Source: Candidatus Sulfotelmatobacter kueseliae | GTDB taxonomy: Bacteria > Acidobacteriota > Terriglobia > Terriglobales > Acidobacteriaceae | Length of the DNA stretch: 35,453 bases | Assembly (NCBI GenBank): GCA_900290255.1 | Contig: OMOD01000135.1 | Coordinates: 1 to 35,453, forward strand | Direction of reading: 5' to 3' | Part shown: positions 1-8,625 of the stretch, piece by piece | Layout: the number at the start of each line of letters is the position of its first letter | Numbering within the stretch: position 1 is the first letter of the stretch | Notes under the pieces: generated by a model | Databases searched by the model: none | Seen by the model: the letters and a program-made list of their open reading frames with translations, nothing else | What the model was told of the DNA's origin: nothing | Position numbers and translations under genes: made by a program

Positions 1-411
1 CGTTTCTTGCGGAGGTTCGCGGCGCAAAAGCTGAGGCCAGAACCGACAAAAAGTAGGGCTTCCGGACTCGACTTCTGCGGTTGTTTGTCATCAGCCATGC
101 ACACAATTATCTCACCATCGTCTGAATCTCTCGCTCACTCCCGCGCCCCCCCCGCTCCCGCGCCCGCGTCGCCCGCGCCCCCCGCTGCGCTGCGCCCCGC
201 GCCCTCGTCCCGCGCCCCCGTCCCGCGCCCCCGTCCCGCGCCCCCGCCAGGCTGCGCTGGTTTACTAGATAGTTAGCCCAGTTAACTTCGACGTTATCCT
301 GGGACACTTTTTCCCGGCAAGTAGCTTACCCCCCGTCGGGTTTGACCCTCCCCGCAGCAGACCGTAAACTGGTAGACGTTCTCTGCTCGTCTTTTTTTTT
401 CTCGTGGCCGT
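1..411. other. 5' gene-free stretch
   Basis: I see no convincing gene here. Open frames exist on both strands, but they run through a low-complexity C-rich block (about 140-246) and their translations are Pro/Ala/Arg-rich without any domain pattern. The part after 300 has a poly-T run (391-400) and no recognisable promoter or ribosome site for the gene that follows. Confidence 0.6.
208..246. repeat. 13-bp tandem repeat, three copies, in a C-rich block
   Basis: The unit TCCCGCGCCCCCG occurs three times end to end (208-220, 221-233, 234-246). It sits in a strongly C-biased plus strand that starts near 140 and contains looser versions of the same motif. The repeat lies upstream of the first gene and is not part of a convincing reading frame. 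Confidence 0.85.
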
Positions 412-462
412 GTGGCTTGCTTTCGTGAATATGCGGCGGGCTTTCACGGCCATCGGGCTGGC

Positions 463-2013
463 GTGGTCATCCTGCGGGAGGATTTCCTGAAGCGTTTCCT
501 GACTTGTGGGTTCCGATGTTTGCTGCTGGCGGCGGTCGTGGGGCTGCTGGCGCCGCTGTGCGCCGCGGACAACCCCACTCCCATCACGCTCGACACCAGC
601 GAGACCCTGTTCGCCGTGCTGGCGGCAATGAACACCTGCGGCTACGACGTGAGCCTGAACATTTCCGATGCGCAGCGCCTCAACATCCGGGCCGAAGTGC
701 AGAGGAACCTGCGCGAGTCCGAAGATGCGCAAGTCTCGATGACCGAGATGTGCGACTGGTACCAGGCGCATCGCGCCAGAGATCTGGTGCATGACCTGGC
801 GCAGTATGTGTCGCTGGCCCTCTATCTGGAGGGACCGCCGCATTTCATGCCCAAAGTGAAAGAGGACGATCTGCCGCCGGATGCGGCGCCGATTGCGGGA
901 TTCGGAGCATTGCTGGAAAAGTTTTATGAGAAGGCGGGGCTGCATGCCATCTGGGAGCGGCATCGGGCGAATTATGCCGCGCTGATTGAGCGTTACCACG
1001 TGCCCCTGGCCAAGATGGTGTTCGACACCGATATCTACCTCAAGCTGCAGTCCGGGGGATATCTGGGACGAACGTTCACGATTTACCTGGACTTTTTGGG
1101 CGACCCGAATCAGGCCAACGCGCGCAATTACGGCACCGACTACTACGTGGTGTTGTTTCCGCTGCCTGATCCGGCGGTCGCCGAACCGCTGAAGATGCGC
1201 GAGATTCACCATGCCTATCTGCACTACCTGCTGGATCCGCTGGCCGACAAACACCCCAGTGCGATCAAGCGCATCGAACCGCTGCTGCAGTCGGTGAAAC
1301 GGGCACCGCTGGAGGACAGCTTCAAAACCGATATTTCGCTGCTGGTGACCGAGTGCCTGGTGCGGGCGGTGGAGATTCGCACCAGCGGCACCAAGCAGAC
1401 GGCGGAGGCCATGCGCACGCAGGCCGTGGACGACGCGGTGAAGCAGGGATACGTGCTGACCCGGTATTTTTACAACGCGCTCCTGGCCTTTGAGAAGGAC
1501 CCGGCGGGACTCCGTGCCGCGTACGGGCAACTGCTCGACAATATTGATTTAAGGCAGGAGCAGAAGGCGGCCAGCGAAATTCAATACGCCACAGTGACCG
1601 CGCCCGAACTGGTGCAACTGTCGCGCCTGGAAGACCGGCGGATGCTGCCCACGGCCGAGAAGCGGCTGGCGGCGGGCGACGCCAAGGGAGCGCAGGAACT
1701 GGCGCAGCAGGCGCTTGACCGCAAAGTTGGTGATCAGGGGCGGGCGTTGTTCATTCTGGCGCAGGTGGCCGTGGCCAACAAGAACCGGGAGAGCGCGCTG
1801 GAGAACTTCCAGAAGGCGATCCAGACGACCAAGGATCCCAAGGTGGTGGGCTGGTCGCACGTGTATCTGGGAAGAATTCTGGATATGAAAGAAGACCGCG
1901 AGGGAGCGATGAGCGAATACCGCGCGGCCTTGAGCACGGACTTGCCCGAGGTGAAGGCAGCGGCCGAACGGGGATTGCAGCAGCCCTACGAGCCTCCGGC
2001 AAAACCGCAGTAG
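463..2013 (+). CDS. exported TPR-like protein with a degenerate metallopeptidase-like motif
   Basis: A hydrophobic segment ending in Ala-rich sequence (about residues 17-36, before CAAD) looks like a signal peptide, so the protein is probably exported. The C-terminal third (from about residue 390) is helical with TPR-like spacing (AAGDAKGAQELAQQAL, then two similar helix pairs). The central part has HAYLH (1210-1224), which has the spacing of HExxH but Ala in place of the catalytic Glu. A later TECLVRAVEIR could be the helix carrying a third ligand. The family is not recognised. The start is uncertain: GTG at 463 is preferred because it gives a normal signal peptide, GTG at 412 is also in frame, and a GGGAGGA precedes an in-frame CTG at 487. 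Confidence 0.75.
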   Translation: MVILREDFLKRFLTCGFRCLLLAAVVGLLAPLCAADNPTPITLDTSETLFAVLAAMNTCGYDVSLNISDAQRLNIRAEVQRNLRESEDAQVSMTEMCDWYQAHRARDLVHDLAQYVSLALYLEGPPHFMPKVKEDDLPPDAAPIAGFGALLEKFYEKAGLHAIWERHRANYAALIERYHVPLAKMVFDTDIYLKLQSGGYLGRTFTIYLDFLGDPNQANARNYGTDYYVVLFPLPDPAVAEPLKMREIHHAYLHYLLDPLADKHPSAIKRIEPLLQSVKRAPLEDSFKTDISLLVTECLVRAVEIRTSGTKQTAEAMRTQAVDDAVKQGYVLTRYFYNALLAFEKDPAGLRAAYGQLLDNIDLRQEQKAASEIQYATVTAPELVQLSRLEDRRMLPTAEKRLAAGDAKGAQELAQQALDRKVGDQGRALFILAQVAVANKNRESALENFQKAIQTTKDPKVVGWSHVYLGRILDMKEDREGAMSEYRAALSTDLPEVKAAAERGLQQPYEPPAKPQ

Positions 2014-2023
2014 AGCTTTGAGT

Positions 2024-2056
2024 TTCGAGCTTCGAGGTTTGAGTTTTGAATTTCGG
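2024..2056. repeat. degenerate TTTGAGTTTCGAG short repeats
   Basis: Loose direct copies of a TTTGAG/TTCGAG motif follow the first gene. They are followed by a small hairpin, GCAGC-TTTTTC-GCTGC. No coding signal is visible here. Confidence 0.5.
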
Positions 2057-2164
2057 TTTCTTGCTCACGGCTCATAGCTCGCAGCTTTTTCGCTGCGATA
2101 CAATGCACGGTTCGAAGAATTCATACCCCGATTTGATCGGAGCAGTCCGAGACGAGGAGAACGC

Positions 2165-3109
2165 ATGAAGCAACGAGCGATAGTGGTCGCAGTGCTGGGA
2201 ATGTGCAGCTTGAGTTTCGCGCAAGCCAAGCCGGCGGCGCAGAATCCGCCGGCGGGACAGGCAGCAGGTCAGGCAGCAGGACAGGCGGCAGCCGCGCCGC
2301 AAGGCAAGCGGCCGCCACAAGCAAAAACGCAGCCAGAGTTTGACGCGTACAAGGCGGCGGTGGCTGCCGGGGAGCTTACAGATGCAGAAAAGCTGCAGGC
2401 ACAGAAAGACCCTTCTACCGCGGCAAAGCTACTGACTGACGCCGCAGCACGTGAGGAGAAGGCAGCCGACGATTTCGCCACCAAGTTTCCGGAGAGCGAA
2501 TTGCGCGTGGTTCTCTACAAGGCCGCCATGCAGAAGTACCAGCAGGCTAACAATGCCGACAAGATGCTGGAGATGTCGCAGAAGACGCTGACCTACGACG
2601 CCGACGATCCGCTGGCGCTGCTGGGCGTGGCGCAGGTTCTGGCAGAGCGCACCCGGGATACCGATCTGGACAAGGATCAGCGGCTGGCGGAAGCGAAGAA
2701 CGACGCCGAGCGGGCGCTGTTGACCATTGACACCGACACTCCGACGGCCAGCGTTCCACCGGAGCAGTTGAACGCGTACAAGGGCTTCCTGAAGTCGGAC
2801 GCGTACGCGATCCTGGGCACGCTGGCCTTCAACGCCAAGAACTGGCCGGAGGCGGAAACGAACTTGCGGAAGTCCATTGAGGCGTTTCCGCAGCAACTGG
2901 ACCCGGTTGCCGTCTTCCGGTTGGCGGTTGCGCTGGATATGCAAAGCAAGCTTCCCGAGGCCACGAAGTACATCGACCAGGCCATGGATCTTACGAAGGA
3001 TAGGCCTGACACGGGAGTCGGCAGGGCGGTGCGCGCCGAGAAAGATCGTCTGACCAAGCTGAGCAGCGGCACGGCGCCGGGGCAGAATCCGGCTCCGCCG
3101 AAGAACTAG
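2165..3109 (+). CDS. exported TPR-like protein with an Ala/Gln/Pro-rich linker
   Basis: A short signal peptide (about residues 1-20, ending SFAQA) is followed by a low-complexity linker with three GQAA repeats and a Pro/Lys stretch. After that comes a helical region of about 230 residues with TPR-like units (YKAAMQKYQQANNADKMLEMS, AILGTLAFNAKNWPEAETNL, FRLAVALDMQSKLPEATKYI). The tail is again Pro/Asn-rich. A role as an envelope scaffold is inferred from architecture only. GAGGAG lies just before the ATG at 2165, and TACAAT (2099-2104) is a possible -10 box with no good -35. Both this gene and the preceding one encode exported TPR-like proteins on the same strand, 151 bp apart, so they may be functionally linked. 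Confidence 0.8.
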   Translation: MKQRAIVVAVLGMCSLSFAQAKPAAQNPPAGQAAGQAAGQAAAAPQGKRPPQAKTQPEFDAYKAAVAAGELTDAEKLQAQKDPSTAAKLLTDAAAREEKAADDFATKFPESELRVVLYKAAMQKYQQANNADKMLEMSQKTLTYDADDPLALLGVAQVLAERTRDTDLDKDQRLAEAKNDAERALLTIDTDTPTASVPPEQLNAYKGFLKSDAYAILGTLAFNAKNWPEAETNLRKSIEAFPQQLDPVAVFRLAVALDMQSKLPEATKYIDQAMDLTKDRPDTGVGRAVRAEKDRLTKLSSGTAPGQNPAPPKN

Positions 3110-3119
3110 GGCCCGGGTC

Positions 3120-3310
3120 ATTCATGAGGGTTGCTGCAGCTTTGAAAGGGCGCGGCTTCCAGCCGCGCCGACACGGGCAATAGCAAGTCCGGCTTTAGCC
3201 GCTGGGTGAGCCGGTTGTCAGCGTTTCTCCCCAGGGGCTGAAGCCCAGTTTTCAGGCGGGCGACGGCGCCGCGGCTGGACGCCGCGCCCTTTCAACGCAG
3301 CTTCATGAAT
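3120..3310. repeat. 190-bp palindromic element with long terminal inverted repeats
   Basis: The left arm (3120-3168) starts ATTCATGA and contains GAAAGGGCGCGGC followed by CCAGCCGCG. The right arm (about 3268-3310) is its imperfect reverse complement, ending CTTCATGAAT. The interior holds smaller hairpins around GGCTTTAGCC and GGGGCTGAAGCCC. Parts of the same sequence recur at 31877-31950 and 15879-15891. There is no transposase and no open frame of note, so it resembles a nonautonomous MITE or REP-type element. It fills most of the 331-bp gap before rnc. Confidence 0.8.
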
Positions 3311-3440
3311 AATGCGGGCTAGTACCGTCAGGCGTTGGCCGCTGGGGTCGTCCCGCTTCAGCACGGCGGGCGAGACGCCCTCGGGACCGCCGGCAAGATG
3401 CGGGCGCTACGGGGATGGGTTCTCACCTTAGATTTCCGTT

Positions 3441-4244
3441 ATGAAGGAAAGAGAAATCACGGCGCTGGAAGCGGCGCTGGGCTATCACTTCCGGCGGCGC
3501 GCGGTGATCGAGCAGGCGGTCACGCACAGCTCGCAGGCCCGCGAGCAGGAAGCACAGCTGGCGGGCGAGGGTAAGTACAAAGTCCGGGACAACGAGCAGA
3601 TGGAATTTCTGGGGGACGCGGTTCTGGCACTGGTAACCAGCGAAGAATTGTTTCACCGCTTTCCGCAATTCCGCGAAGGCGAGCTTTCGAAACTGCGCGC
3701 CCACCTGGTCAGCGAAAGGCATCTGATCCGGGTGGCGCAGCAACTGGAACTGGGCCATTACCTGCGGCTGGGGCGAGGCGAGGAAAAAAGCGGAGGCCGG
3801 GGCAAGACTGCCCTGCTGGTGGACGCGCTGGAGGCGATCCTGGCGGCTATTTATCTGGATGGCGGCTTTGAAGTGGCCCGCGAATTTGTGGTGCGCCACG
3901 TGATCGAGCCGGAACTGGAGCACATGCAGCGGGAAGGCGGTACGCTGCCGGTGACTGACTTCAAGTCGGCGCTGCAGGAAGCGGTGCAGGGCCTGGGGTT
4001 GCCTCAGCCGGCCTATGTTCTGGTAGAGGAGTCGGGGCCGGAGCACAGCAAGACGTTTACGGTGGAAGCCCGTCTGAATACCAAGAGCAGCAAAGAACCG
4101 GAATTGGTAGGACGGGCGCAGGGCTCGACCAAGAAGACGGCCGAGCAGGATGCGGCGCGGCAACTCCTGACCTTCCTCGCCTCCCGGTCGAAGGCAGCGG
4201 AAGCTCCCGTGGCGGAGGGCGCACCGCACTCGGCGGTCAAGTAG
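3441..4244 (+). CDS. rnc: ribonuclease III
   Basis: This is the double-strand-specific endoribonuclease that processes rRNA precursors and structured RNAs. The signature NEQMEFLGDAVL is at residues 51-62 and supplies the expected metal-binding acidic residues E52, E55 and D59. D128 and E131 in LLVDALEAILAAIYLDGG supply the others. A C-terminal double-stranded RNA-binding domain follows (about 163-237, DFKSALQEAVQGLG to KKTAEQDAARQLL). At 267 residues it is slightly longer than most because of an Ala/Glu-rich tail. It ends immediately before the first signal peptidase gene. An rnc-lepB pairing is common, although the order is often reversed. No clear ribosome site precedes the ATG. Confidence 0.96.
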   Translation: MKEREITALEAALGYHFRRRAVIEQAVTHSSQAREQEAQLAGEGKYKVRDNEQMEFLGDAVLALVTSEELFHRFPQFREGELSKLRAHLVSERHLIRVAQQLELGHYLRLGRGEEKSGGRGKTALLVDALEAILAAIYLDGGFEVAREFVVRHVIEPELEHMQREGGTLPVTDFKSALQEAVQGLGLPQPAYVLVEESGPEHSKTFTVEARLNTKSSKEPELVGRAQGSTKKTAEQDAARQLLTFLASRSKAAEAPVAEGAPHSAVK

Positions 4245-5006
4245 ATGATGGATTCTTCTCACGATCTTCTGGTAAGGACCCTGGGCAGCGACGTGATCGG
4301 TACGCTGCAATCGCTGATGGGCACGGTGGTGATTGCGGTGTTCGTCATCACATTTGTGGTGCAGGCGTTCCAGATTCCCTCCGAATCGATGGAGAATACG
4401 CTGCTGGTGGGCGACTACCTGCTGGTGAACAAGCTGTGTTACGGGGGAAGCGGGCCGGGTGACCGCTTGATGCCGTACCAGAAAATCGCGCGCGGAGATA
4501 TCGTGGTATTTCACTACCCGGTCGACCCCAAGCAGCATTTCGTCAAGCGGGTGATCGGATTGCCGGGAGACCGGCTGCGGCTCATCAACAAGAAAGTCTG
4601 GATCAACGGCGAGCCGCTGGACGAGCCCTACGTGCGGTTTCTGGAGCCGCCGAATAACGTGTTCCGTGACAACTTTCCCCGCACCGACATTCCGGCGATT
4701 GGTTTGGAAGGCAAGTGGTGGCTGGAGATGCGCAAGCTGGTGGAAGATGGGCAGCTGATTGTTCCTCAGGGGCACTACTTCGTGATGGGCGATAACCGCG
4801 ACGACAGCCAGGACAGCCGCTACTGGGGCTTCGTGCCGCGGGAAAATATTATCGGCCGGCCGCTGCTCATCTACTGGTCGGTGAAGAATGGGGAAGACGA
4901 GCGCATGCCCGTTTCTTTCCTGGGCCGGCTGTATCACGTTGCCTATGGGGTGACGCATATCTTTCAGATCACGCGCTGGAACCGCACCCTGCGGCTGGTA
5001 CACTGA
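4245..5006 (+). CDS. lepB: signal peptidase I
   Basis: This is a membrane-bound serine protease that removes signal peptides from exported proteins. One N-terminal membrane segment (about residues 22-42) is followed by the catalytic Ser box IPSESMENTL (S48) and the Lys box HFVKRVIGLPGD (K101). The late conserved box GHYFVMGDNRDDSQDSRYWG is also present. The gene starts one base after the rnc stop, so the two are probably cotranslated. Two ATG codons are adjacent (4245 and 4248) and either could be used. A paralogue follows directly. Confidence 0.95.
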   Translation: MMDSSHDLLVRTLGSDVIGTLQSLMGTVVIAVFVITFVVQAFQIPSESMENTLLVGDYLLVNKLCYGGSGPGDRLMPYQKIARGDIVVFHYPVDPKQHFVKRVIGLPGDRLRLINKKVWINGEPLDEPYVRFLEPPNNVFRDNFPRTDIPAIGLEGKWWLEMRKLVEDGQLIVPQGHYFVMGDNRDDSQDSRYWGFVPRENIIGRPLLIYWSVKNGEDERMPVSFLGRLYHVAYGVTHIFQITRWNRTLRLVH

Positions 5007-5026
5007 GGAGGCTGCGAAAGACGAGA

Positions 5027-5836
5027 GTGGCGAAAAAAGAGAACAAGAGAAAAGAAAGCGTTGCGGTAGAAGAACCCGCGGCGGCGGAAGAAAAGCCGAA
5101 AGAGACGACGGTCGAGTTTCTGGCTTCGCTGGCCGCGGTGCTGGTGACGGGGCTGTTCATCATCACCTTCGTGGTGCAGGCGTTTGAGATTCCGTCGAGC
5201 TCGATGGAACAGACGCTGCTGATCGGCGACCACGTGTTCGTGAACCGCATTCAGTTCGCCCCGAAGACGTCGTGGGTGGGACCGCTCCTGCCCTATCGCG
5301 ACCCGCACTTCCGGGACATCGTCGTGTTCCTGCATCCGGACCCGCAGCAGGCCGGAATCTACGTGGTGAAGCGCATCATTGGACTTCCGGGGGACCACGT
5401 CCGTTTGCGCAACGGCGTCGTCTATCGCAACGGCGTGGCCCTGGATGAGCCCTACGTGCTTCACGATCGGGACAACCCTCTTGACGACTATCGCAACAAC
5501 TTCCCGGTCGTGCCTCCCTCCGAGGGCGAGGGCCTATCCGCCGACTGGATGGGCGACCTGCTGCAATACATTCAGGGTGGCGAACTGGTCGTGCCTCCGG
5601 ACCACTACTTCGCCATGGGCGATCATCGCGGCGTGAGCCTGGACAGCCGCTACTGGGGGTTCATTCCCAGGGCAAACATCATCGGGCGGCCGATGTTCAT
5701 CTACTGGTCGTTTGATACGCCGGAAGATCAGTACCGCAAGACGGAGTGGGGCGATCGTCTGTTGTTCCTGGGCAAAGTTGTGCTGCACTTCTTCGATGAG
5801 ACCCGCTGGCGGCGGACGCTGCGGGTTGTACAATGA
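5027..5836 (+). CDS. lepB: signal peptidase I, second tandem copy
   Basis: This is a paralogue of the preceding gene with the same layout: a membrane segment (about residues 33-52), Ser box EIPSSSMEQTL (S59), Lys box VVKRIIGLPGDHV (K115), and the box HYFAMGDHRGVSLDSRYWG. Both proteins end with a similar TRWxRTLRxV tail, which supports an old tandem duplication. This copy differs by a charged N-terminal extension rich in Lys and Glu (residues 2-28). The start is GTG at 5027, 20 bases after the first lepB, with GAGGAGG overlapping the upstream stop. Both copies keep their catalytic residues, so both are expected to be active. Different substrate preference is only a guess. Confidence 0.94.
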   Translation: MAKKENKRKESVAVEEPAAAEEKPKETTVEFLASLAAVLVTGLFIITFVVQAFEIPSSSMEQTLLIGDHVFVNRIQFAPKTSWVGPLLPYRDPHFRDIVVFLHPDPQQAGIYVVKRIIGLPGDHVRLRNGVVYRNGVALDEPYVLHDRDNPLDDYRNNFPVVPPSEGEGLSADWMGDLLQYIQGGELVVPPDHYFAMGDHRGVSLDSRYWGFIPRANIIGRPMFIYWSFDTPEDQYRKTEWGDRLLFLGKVVLHFFDETRWRRTLRVVQ

Positions 5837-5864
5837 ATCGCCTCCAGTTCCTGGCACAGGCGCA

Positions 5865-8423
5865 GTGAAGTCTTCCTCCTCCAAGCGGCGCTGGATCGTC
5901 GCGGCAGTGATCGTGCTGCTGGTGTTTCTCTTCCGCCCGGGCGCGTCGCGGCTGAAATCGCGGATTATTGCCTCCATCAGTTCGGGTGTGGGCCGTTCGG
6001 TCGATATCGGATCGGTTCGCCTGCGACTCCTGCCAAGGCCGGGCTTCGATCTCAAGAACCTGGTGGTCTACGATGACCCCGCCTTCGGGGCCGAGCCCAT
6101 GCTGCGGGCGAGCGAAGTGACGGCGGCACTGCGTCTGACGTCGCTGGTGCGGGGGCGGCTGGAAATCGCGCGTCTGGATCTGACCGAGCCCAGCCTGAAT
6201 CTGGTACACGGCGAGAACGGCCGCTGGAACCTGGAAGCACTCCTGGAACGTGCCGCGCGCACCCCACTGGCACCGACGGCCAAAGCAAAGTCGGAGCCGC
6301 GGCCGGCATTCCCTTACATCGAAGCCACATCGGCGCGGATCAACTTCAAGAACGGGCAGGAGAAAAAGCCCTTCGTGCTGACCAATGCCGACTTTTCCCT
6401 GTGGCAGGAATCGGAAAACGCCTGGGGAGTGCGCCTGGAAGCCCAGCCCGTTCGCACCGATCTGAACTTGAACGATACGGGCGTGCTGCGGGTGAACGGC
6501 AACTGGCAGCGTGCGCCAGCGCTGCGCGACACCCCGCTTTCGTTCACCCTGGAATGGAGCCGCCCCCAGCTAGGGCAGATCACGAAACTCTTCACCGGAA
6601 ACGACCAGGGTTGGCGCGGAGGAATTCAACTGGACGCAACTCTGGCCGGTACGCCGGCGAAGCTCGTGATCTCGAGCGACGCGTCCATTGAGGATTTCCA
6701 CCGCTACGACATTACCGGCGGGCAGCCCGTGAGTTTGGCCGCGCACTGCGCTGGGCAATACAGCTCGGTCGATCATGTGTTTCATGACGTCGTCTGCACG
6801 GCGCCGGTGGGAACTGGCCTGATCACGTTGCGAGGAGATACCGGCTTGCCGGGGAGCCACAACCATGGGCTGGAGGTGAGTGCCGAGGACGTCCCGGCGA
6901 GCGCGGCGATTGCTCTGGCCGAACGGGTAAAAAAGAATCTTGCCGTGGACTTGACTGCCGATGGGATCGTGCGCGGGCGCCTTTCCTATCGGCAAGGCCC
7001 TGGCTCGAGACTGCAATTTGAGGGCAAGGGTGAGGTTTCTCAGTTTCGTCTGGCCTCAGCAGCGAATAAATCGCAAGTTGGCCCGGAGACGGTGCCCTTC
7101 ATATTCGTCGGCGGCGATAACTCCGAAAGCCGTGTGATGCGGCCGGTGCTGCGCAAAAGCGCGACCGGAGCGCGAGTTCCGGAGGGGCCGCATTTTGAGT
7201 TCGGACCGCTTTCCCTTGGCGCCGGGCGCGCGGGAGCAGCTACCGCGCGGGGATGGGCGAGCCGCGGCGGTTATGGCGTTCTGGTCGCGGGAGAAACGGA
7301 AGTGTCGAACGCCCTCCGCATGGCCCGAATGTTGGGAGTCCCGGTGTTGCAAAGTGCCGCCGAGGGCGCGGCGCAGCTTGATCTCGAAATTGCCGGGTCG
7401 TGGCCAGAGTGGGGCACCGGCATGGCCTCGAACTTTCCCGGACCGCAAGTCACGGGGACGGCGAAGCTGCGCAACGTGCGCTTCGGAATTCGCGGGACTG
7501 CCGGCCCAGTGGAGATTCTGGCGGCCGACATGCAGCTTTCCTCTGACCAGGTGCAGGTGGCGAAGTTGAACGCGAAAGCAGCGGGCACGGCGTGGACGGG
7601 ATCGCTCGACATGCCGCGCGGGTGTGGGACTCCCGGTGCCTGTGAGATTCACTTCAATCTCAACGCCAACCAGATTTCGCTCGGCGAACTTGCGGAGTGG
7701 GTCAGCCCGCGGCCCAAAGCAAGACCTTGGTATCGGGTCCTCGAAGCGAGTCCGCAGGCAGGGCCGTCAATGCTGGCAAGTCTGCGCGCGAGCGGACGGG
7801 TCGCAGCCGACCGGCTGCAGATCGGGAGCGTGGACGCAACCCGCGTGTCCGCCGTCGTGGTCCTGGACCACGGAATGCTGGCGACCCCACAACTGGATGC
7901 CGATCTTCTTGGCGGTAGCCATCGCGGGATGTGGCACGCCGATTGGAGCGCCAAGCCCGCGCTGTGCGGCGGCAGCGGCCTGTTGACGGGAGTTTCGCTC
8001 GCGCGCCTGGCGCAGGGGATGAAAGACGCGTGGGTGGCGGGCACAGCGAGCGCGACTTACAAAGTAACGGGACCTTGCTCGGCGGACTTCTGGCATTCCG
8101 CCGAAGGCACACTGCTGTTTGAAGTAAGAGACGGGGCCTTGCCGCACATCTCGCTGACCGAGGATGCGAGCCCGCTCAAGATTGTCCGCTTGTCGGGCGA
8201 AGCCCGCTTGCGGGCGGGCGAGATCGAAACAAAAGAGGCAAGACTGGATTCTCCAACTGGCAGATTTCAGGTGAGCGGGACCGCGTCGCTGAAGCGCGAA
8301 TTGAACTTGAAGCTGGCGCGTGCTGCGAACGGCGCGCGCACGGGATACAGCGTCACTGGCACACTGGCCGCGCCCCGGGTCAACGCGTTGCCGCCCACGG
8401 AGCAGGCACGGCTGAAGCGGTAG
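5865..8423 (+). CDS. AsmA-like membrane-anchored protein
   Basis: A single N-terminal membrane segment (about residues 8-22, WIVAAVIVLLVFLF) is followed by a long, beta-rich periplasmic region of about 830 residues. The first 110 residues match the AsmA pattern: SVDIGSVRLRLLPRPGFDL, then LKNLVVYDDPAFG, LEIARLDLTEPSLNLV and GRWNLEALL. AsmA-family proteins are linked to lipid transport and outer-membrane assembly. GTG at 5865 is preferred because the in-frame codons upstream overlap the end of lepB and encode no plausible N-terminus. It lies 28 bases after lepB, so it is probably part of the rnc-lepB-lepB unit. The C-terminal part (about 690-850) again looks AsmA-like, with repeated beta strands. 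Confidence 0.85.
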   Translation: MKSSSSKRRWIVAAVIVLLVFLFRPGASRLKSRIIASISSGVGRSVDIGSVRLRLLPRPGFDLKNLVVYDDPAFGAEPMLRASEVTAALRLTSLVRGRLEIARLDLTEPSLNLVHGENGRWNLEALLERAARTPLAPTAKAKSEPRPAFPYIEATSARINFKNGQEKKPFVLTNADFSLWQESENAWGVRLEAQPVRTDLNLNDTGVLRVNGNWQRAPALRDTPLSFTLEWSRPQLGQITKLFTGNDQGWRGGIQLDATLAGTPAKLVISSDASIEDFHRYDITGGQPVSLAAHCAGQYSSVDHVFHDVVCTAPVGTGLITLRGDTGLPGSHNHGLEVSAEDVPASAAIALAERVKKNLAVDLTADGIVRGRLSYRQGPGSRLQFEGKGEVSQFRLASAANKSQVGPETVPFIFVGGDNSESRVMRPVLRKSATGARVPEGPHFEFGPLSLGAGRAGAATARGWASRGGYGVLVAGETEVSNALRMARMLGVPVLQSAAEGAAQLDLEIAGSWPEWGTGMASNFPGPQVTGTAKLRNVRFGIRGTAGPVEILAADMQLSSDQVQVAKLNAKAAGTAWTGSLDMPRGCGTPGACEIHFNLNANQISLGELAEWVSPRPKARPWYRVLEASPQAGPSMLASLRASGRVAADRLQIGSVDATRVSAVVVLDHGMLATPQLDADLLGGSHRGMWHADWSAKPALCGGSGLLTGVSLARLAQGMKDAWVAGTASATYKVTGPCSADFWHSAEGTLLFEVRDGALPHISLTEDASPLKIVRLSGEARLRAGEIETKEARLDSPTGRFQVSGTASLKRELNLKLARAANGARTGYSVTGTLAAPRVNALPPTEQARLKR

Positions 8424-8437
8424 CAACTGTTGAGTGG

Positions 8438-8550
8438 ACTGTGGAGGGGCGGACGCCCTCGTCCGCCCAGGGGCCCCCGCGCTTGTGGAGGGGCGGACGC
8501 CCTCGTTCGCCCAGGGCCCATCTCCCCGGACGAAGGCGTCCGGGGCTCCA
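8438..8550. repeat. cluster of GGACGCCCTCGTCC palindromic repeats
   Basis: Two near-identical units, each starting TGTGGAGGGGCGGACGCC, lie at 8440-8476 and 8484-8519. A third hairpin built on CCCCGGACGAAGGCGTCCGGGG follows at 8524-8546. The segment 8486-8550 matches, nearly base for base, the element inside the beta-helix gene at 25650-25710. This places the same mobile repeat in both a spacer and a gene. It occupies most of the 202-bp gap between the AsmA-like gene and the toxin-antitoxin pair. Confidence 0.9.
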
Positions 8551-8608
8551 TGAACCGGGAATTGCCCGGCCAGCGCTGTCGTTTCGCCTAGTCAGTAACC
8601 TACTCGGA

Positions 8609-8625
8609 ATGATAGTATAAATCAT
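8609..8625 (+). promoter_or_regulatory. possible promoter and operator of the toxin-antitoxin pair
   Basis: An inverted repeat ATGAT-7-ATCAT ends directly at the antitoxin ATG. TATAAA at 8616-8621 sits within it and could be a -10 box, which would place the transcript start at or next to the ATG. No Shine-Dalgarno sequence is visible. The arrangement would suit antitoxin autorepression and a leaderless transcript, both inferred. Confidence 0.4.

Noticed and set aside
265..1530. Open frame of 421 codons on the minus strand, antisense to the first exported-protein gene
   Set aside because: High GC keeps opposite frames open. Its translation is Arg/Gln/His-rich with no domain, and the plus-strand frame has a signal peptide and TPR-like repeats.
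3423..5003. Open frame of 526 codons on the minus strand
   Set aside because: It is antisense to rnc and lepB, both of which are certain from catalytic motifs.
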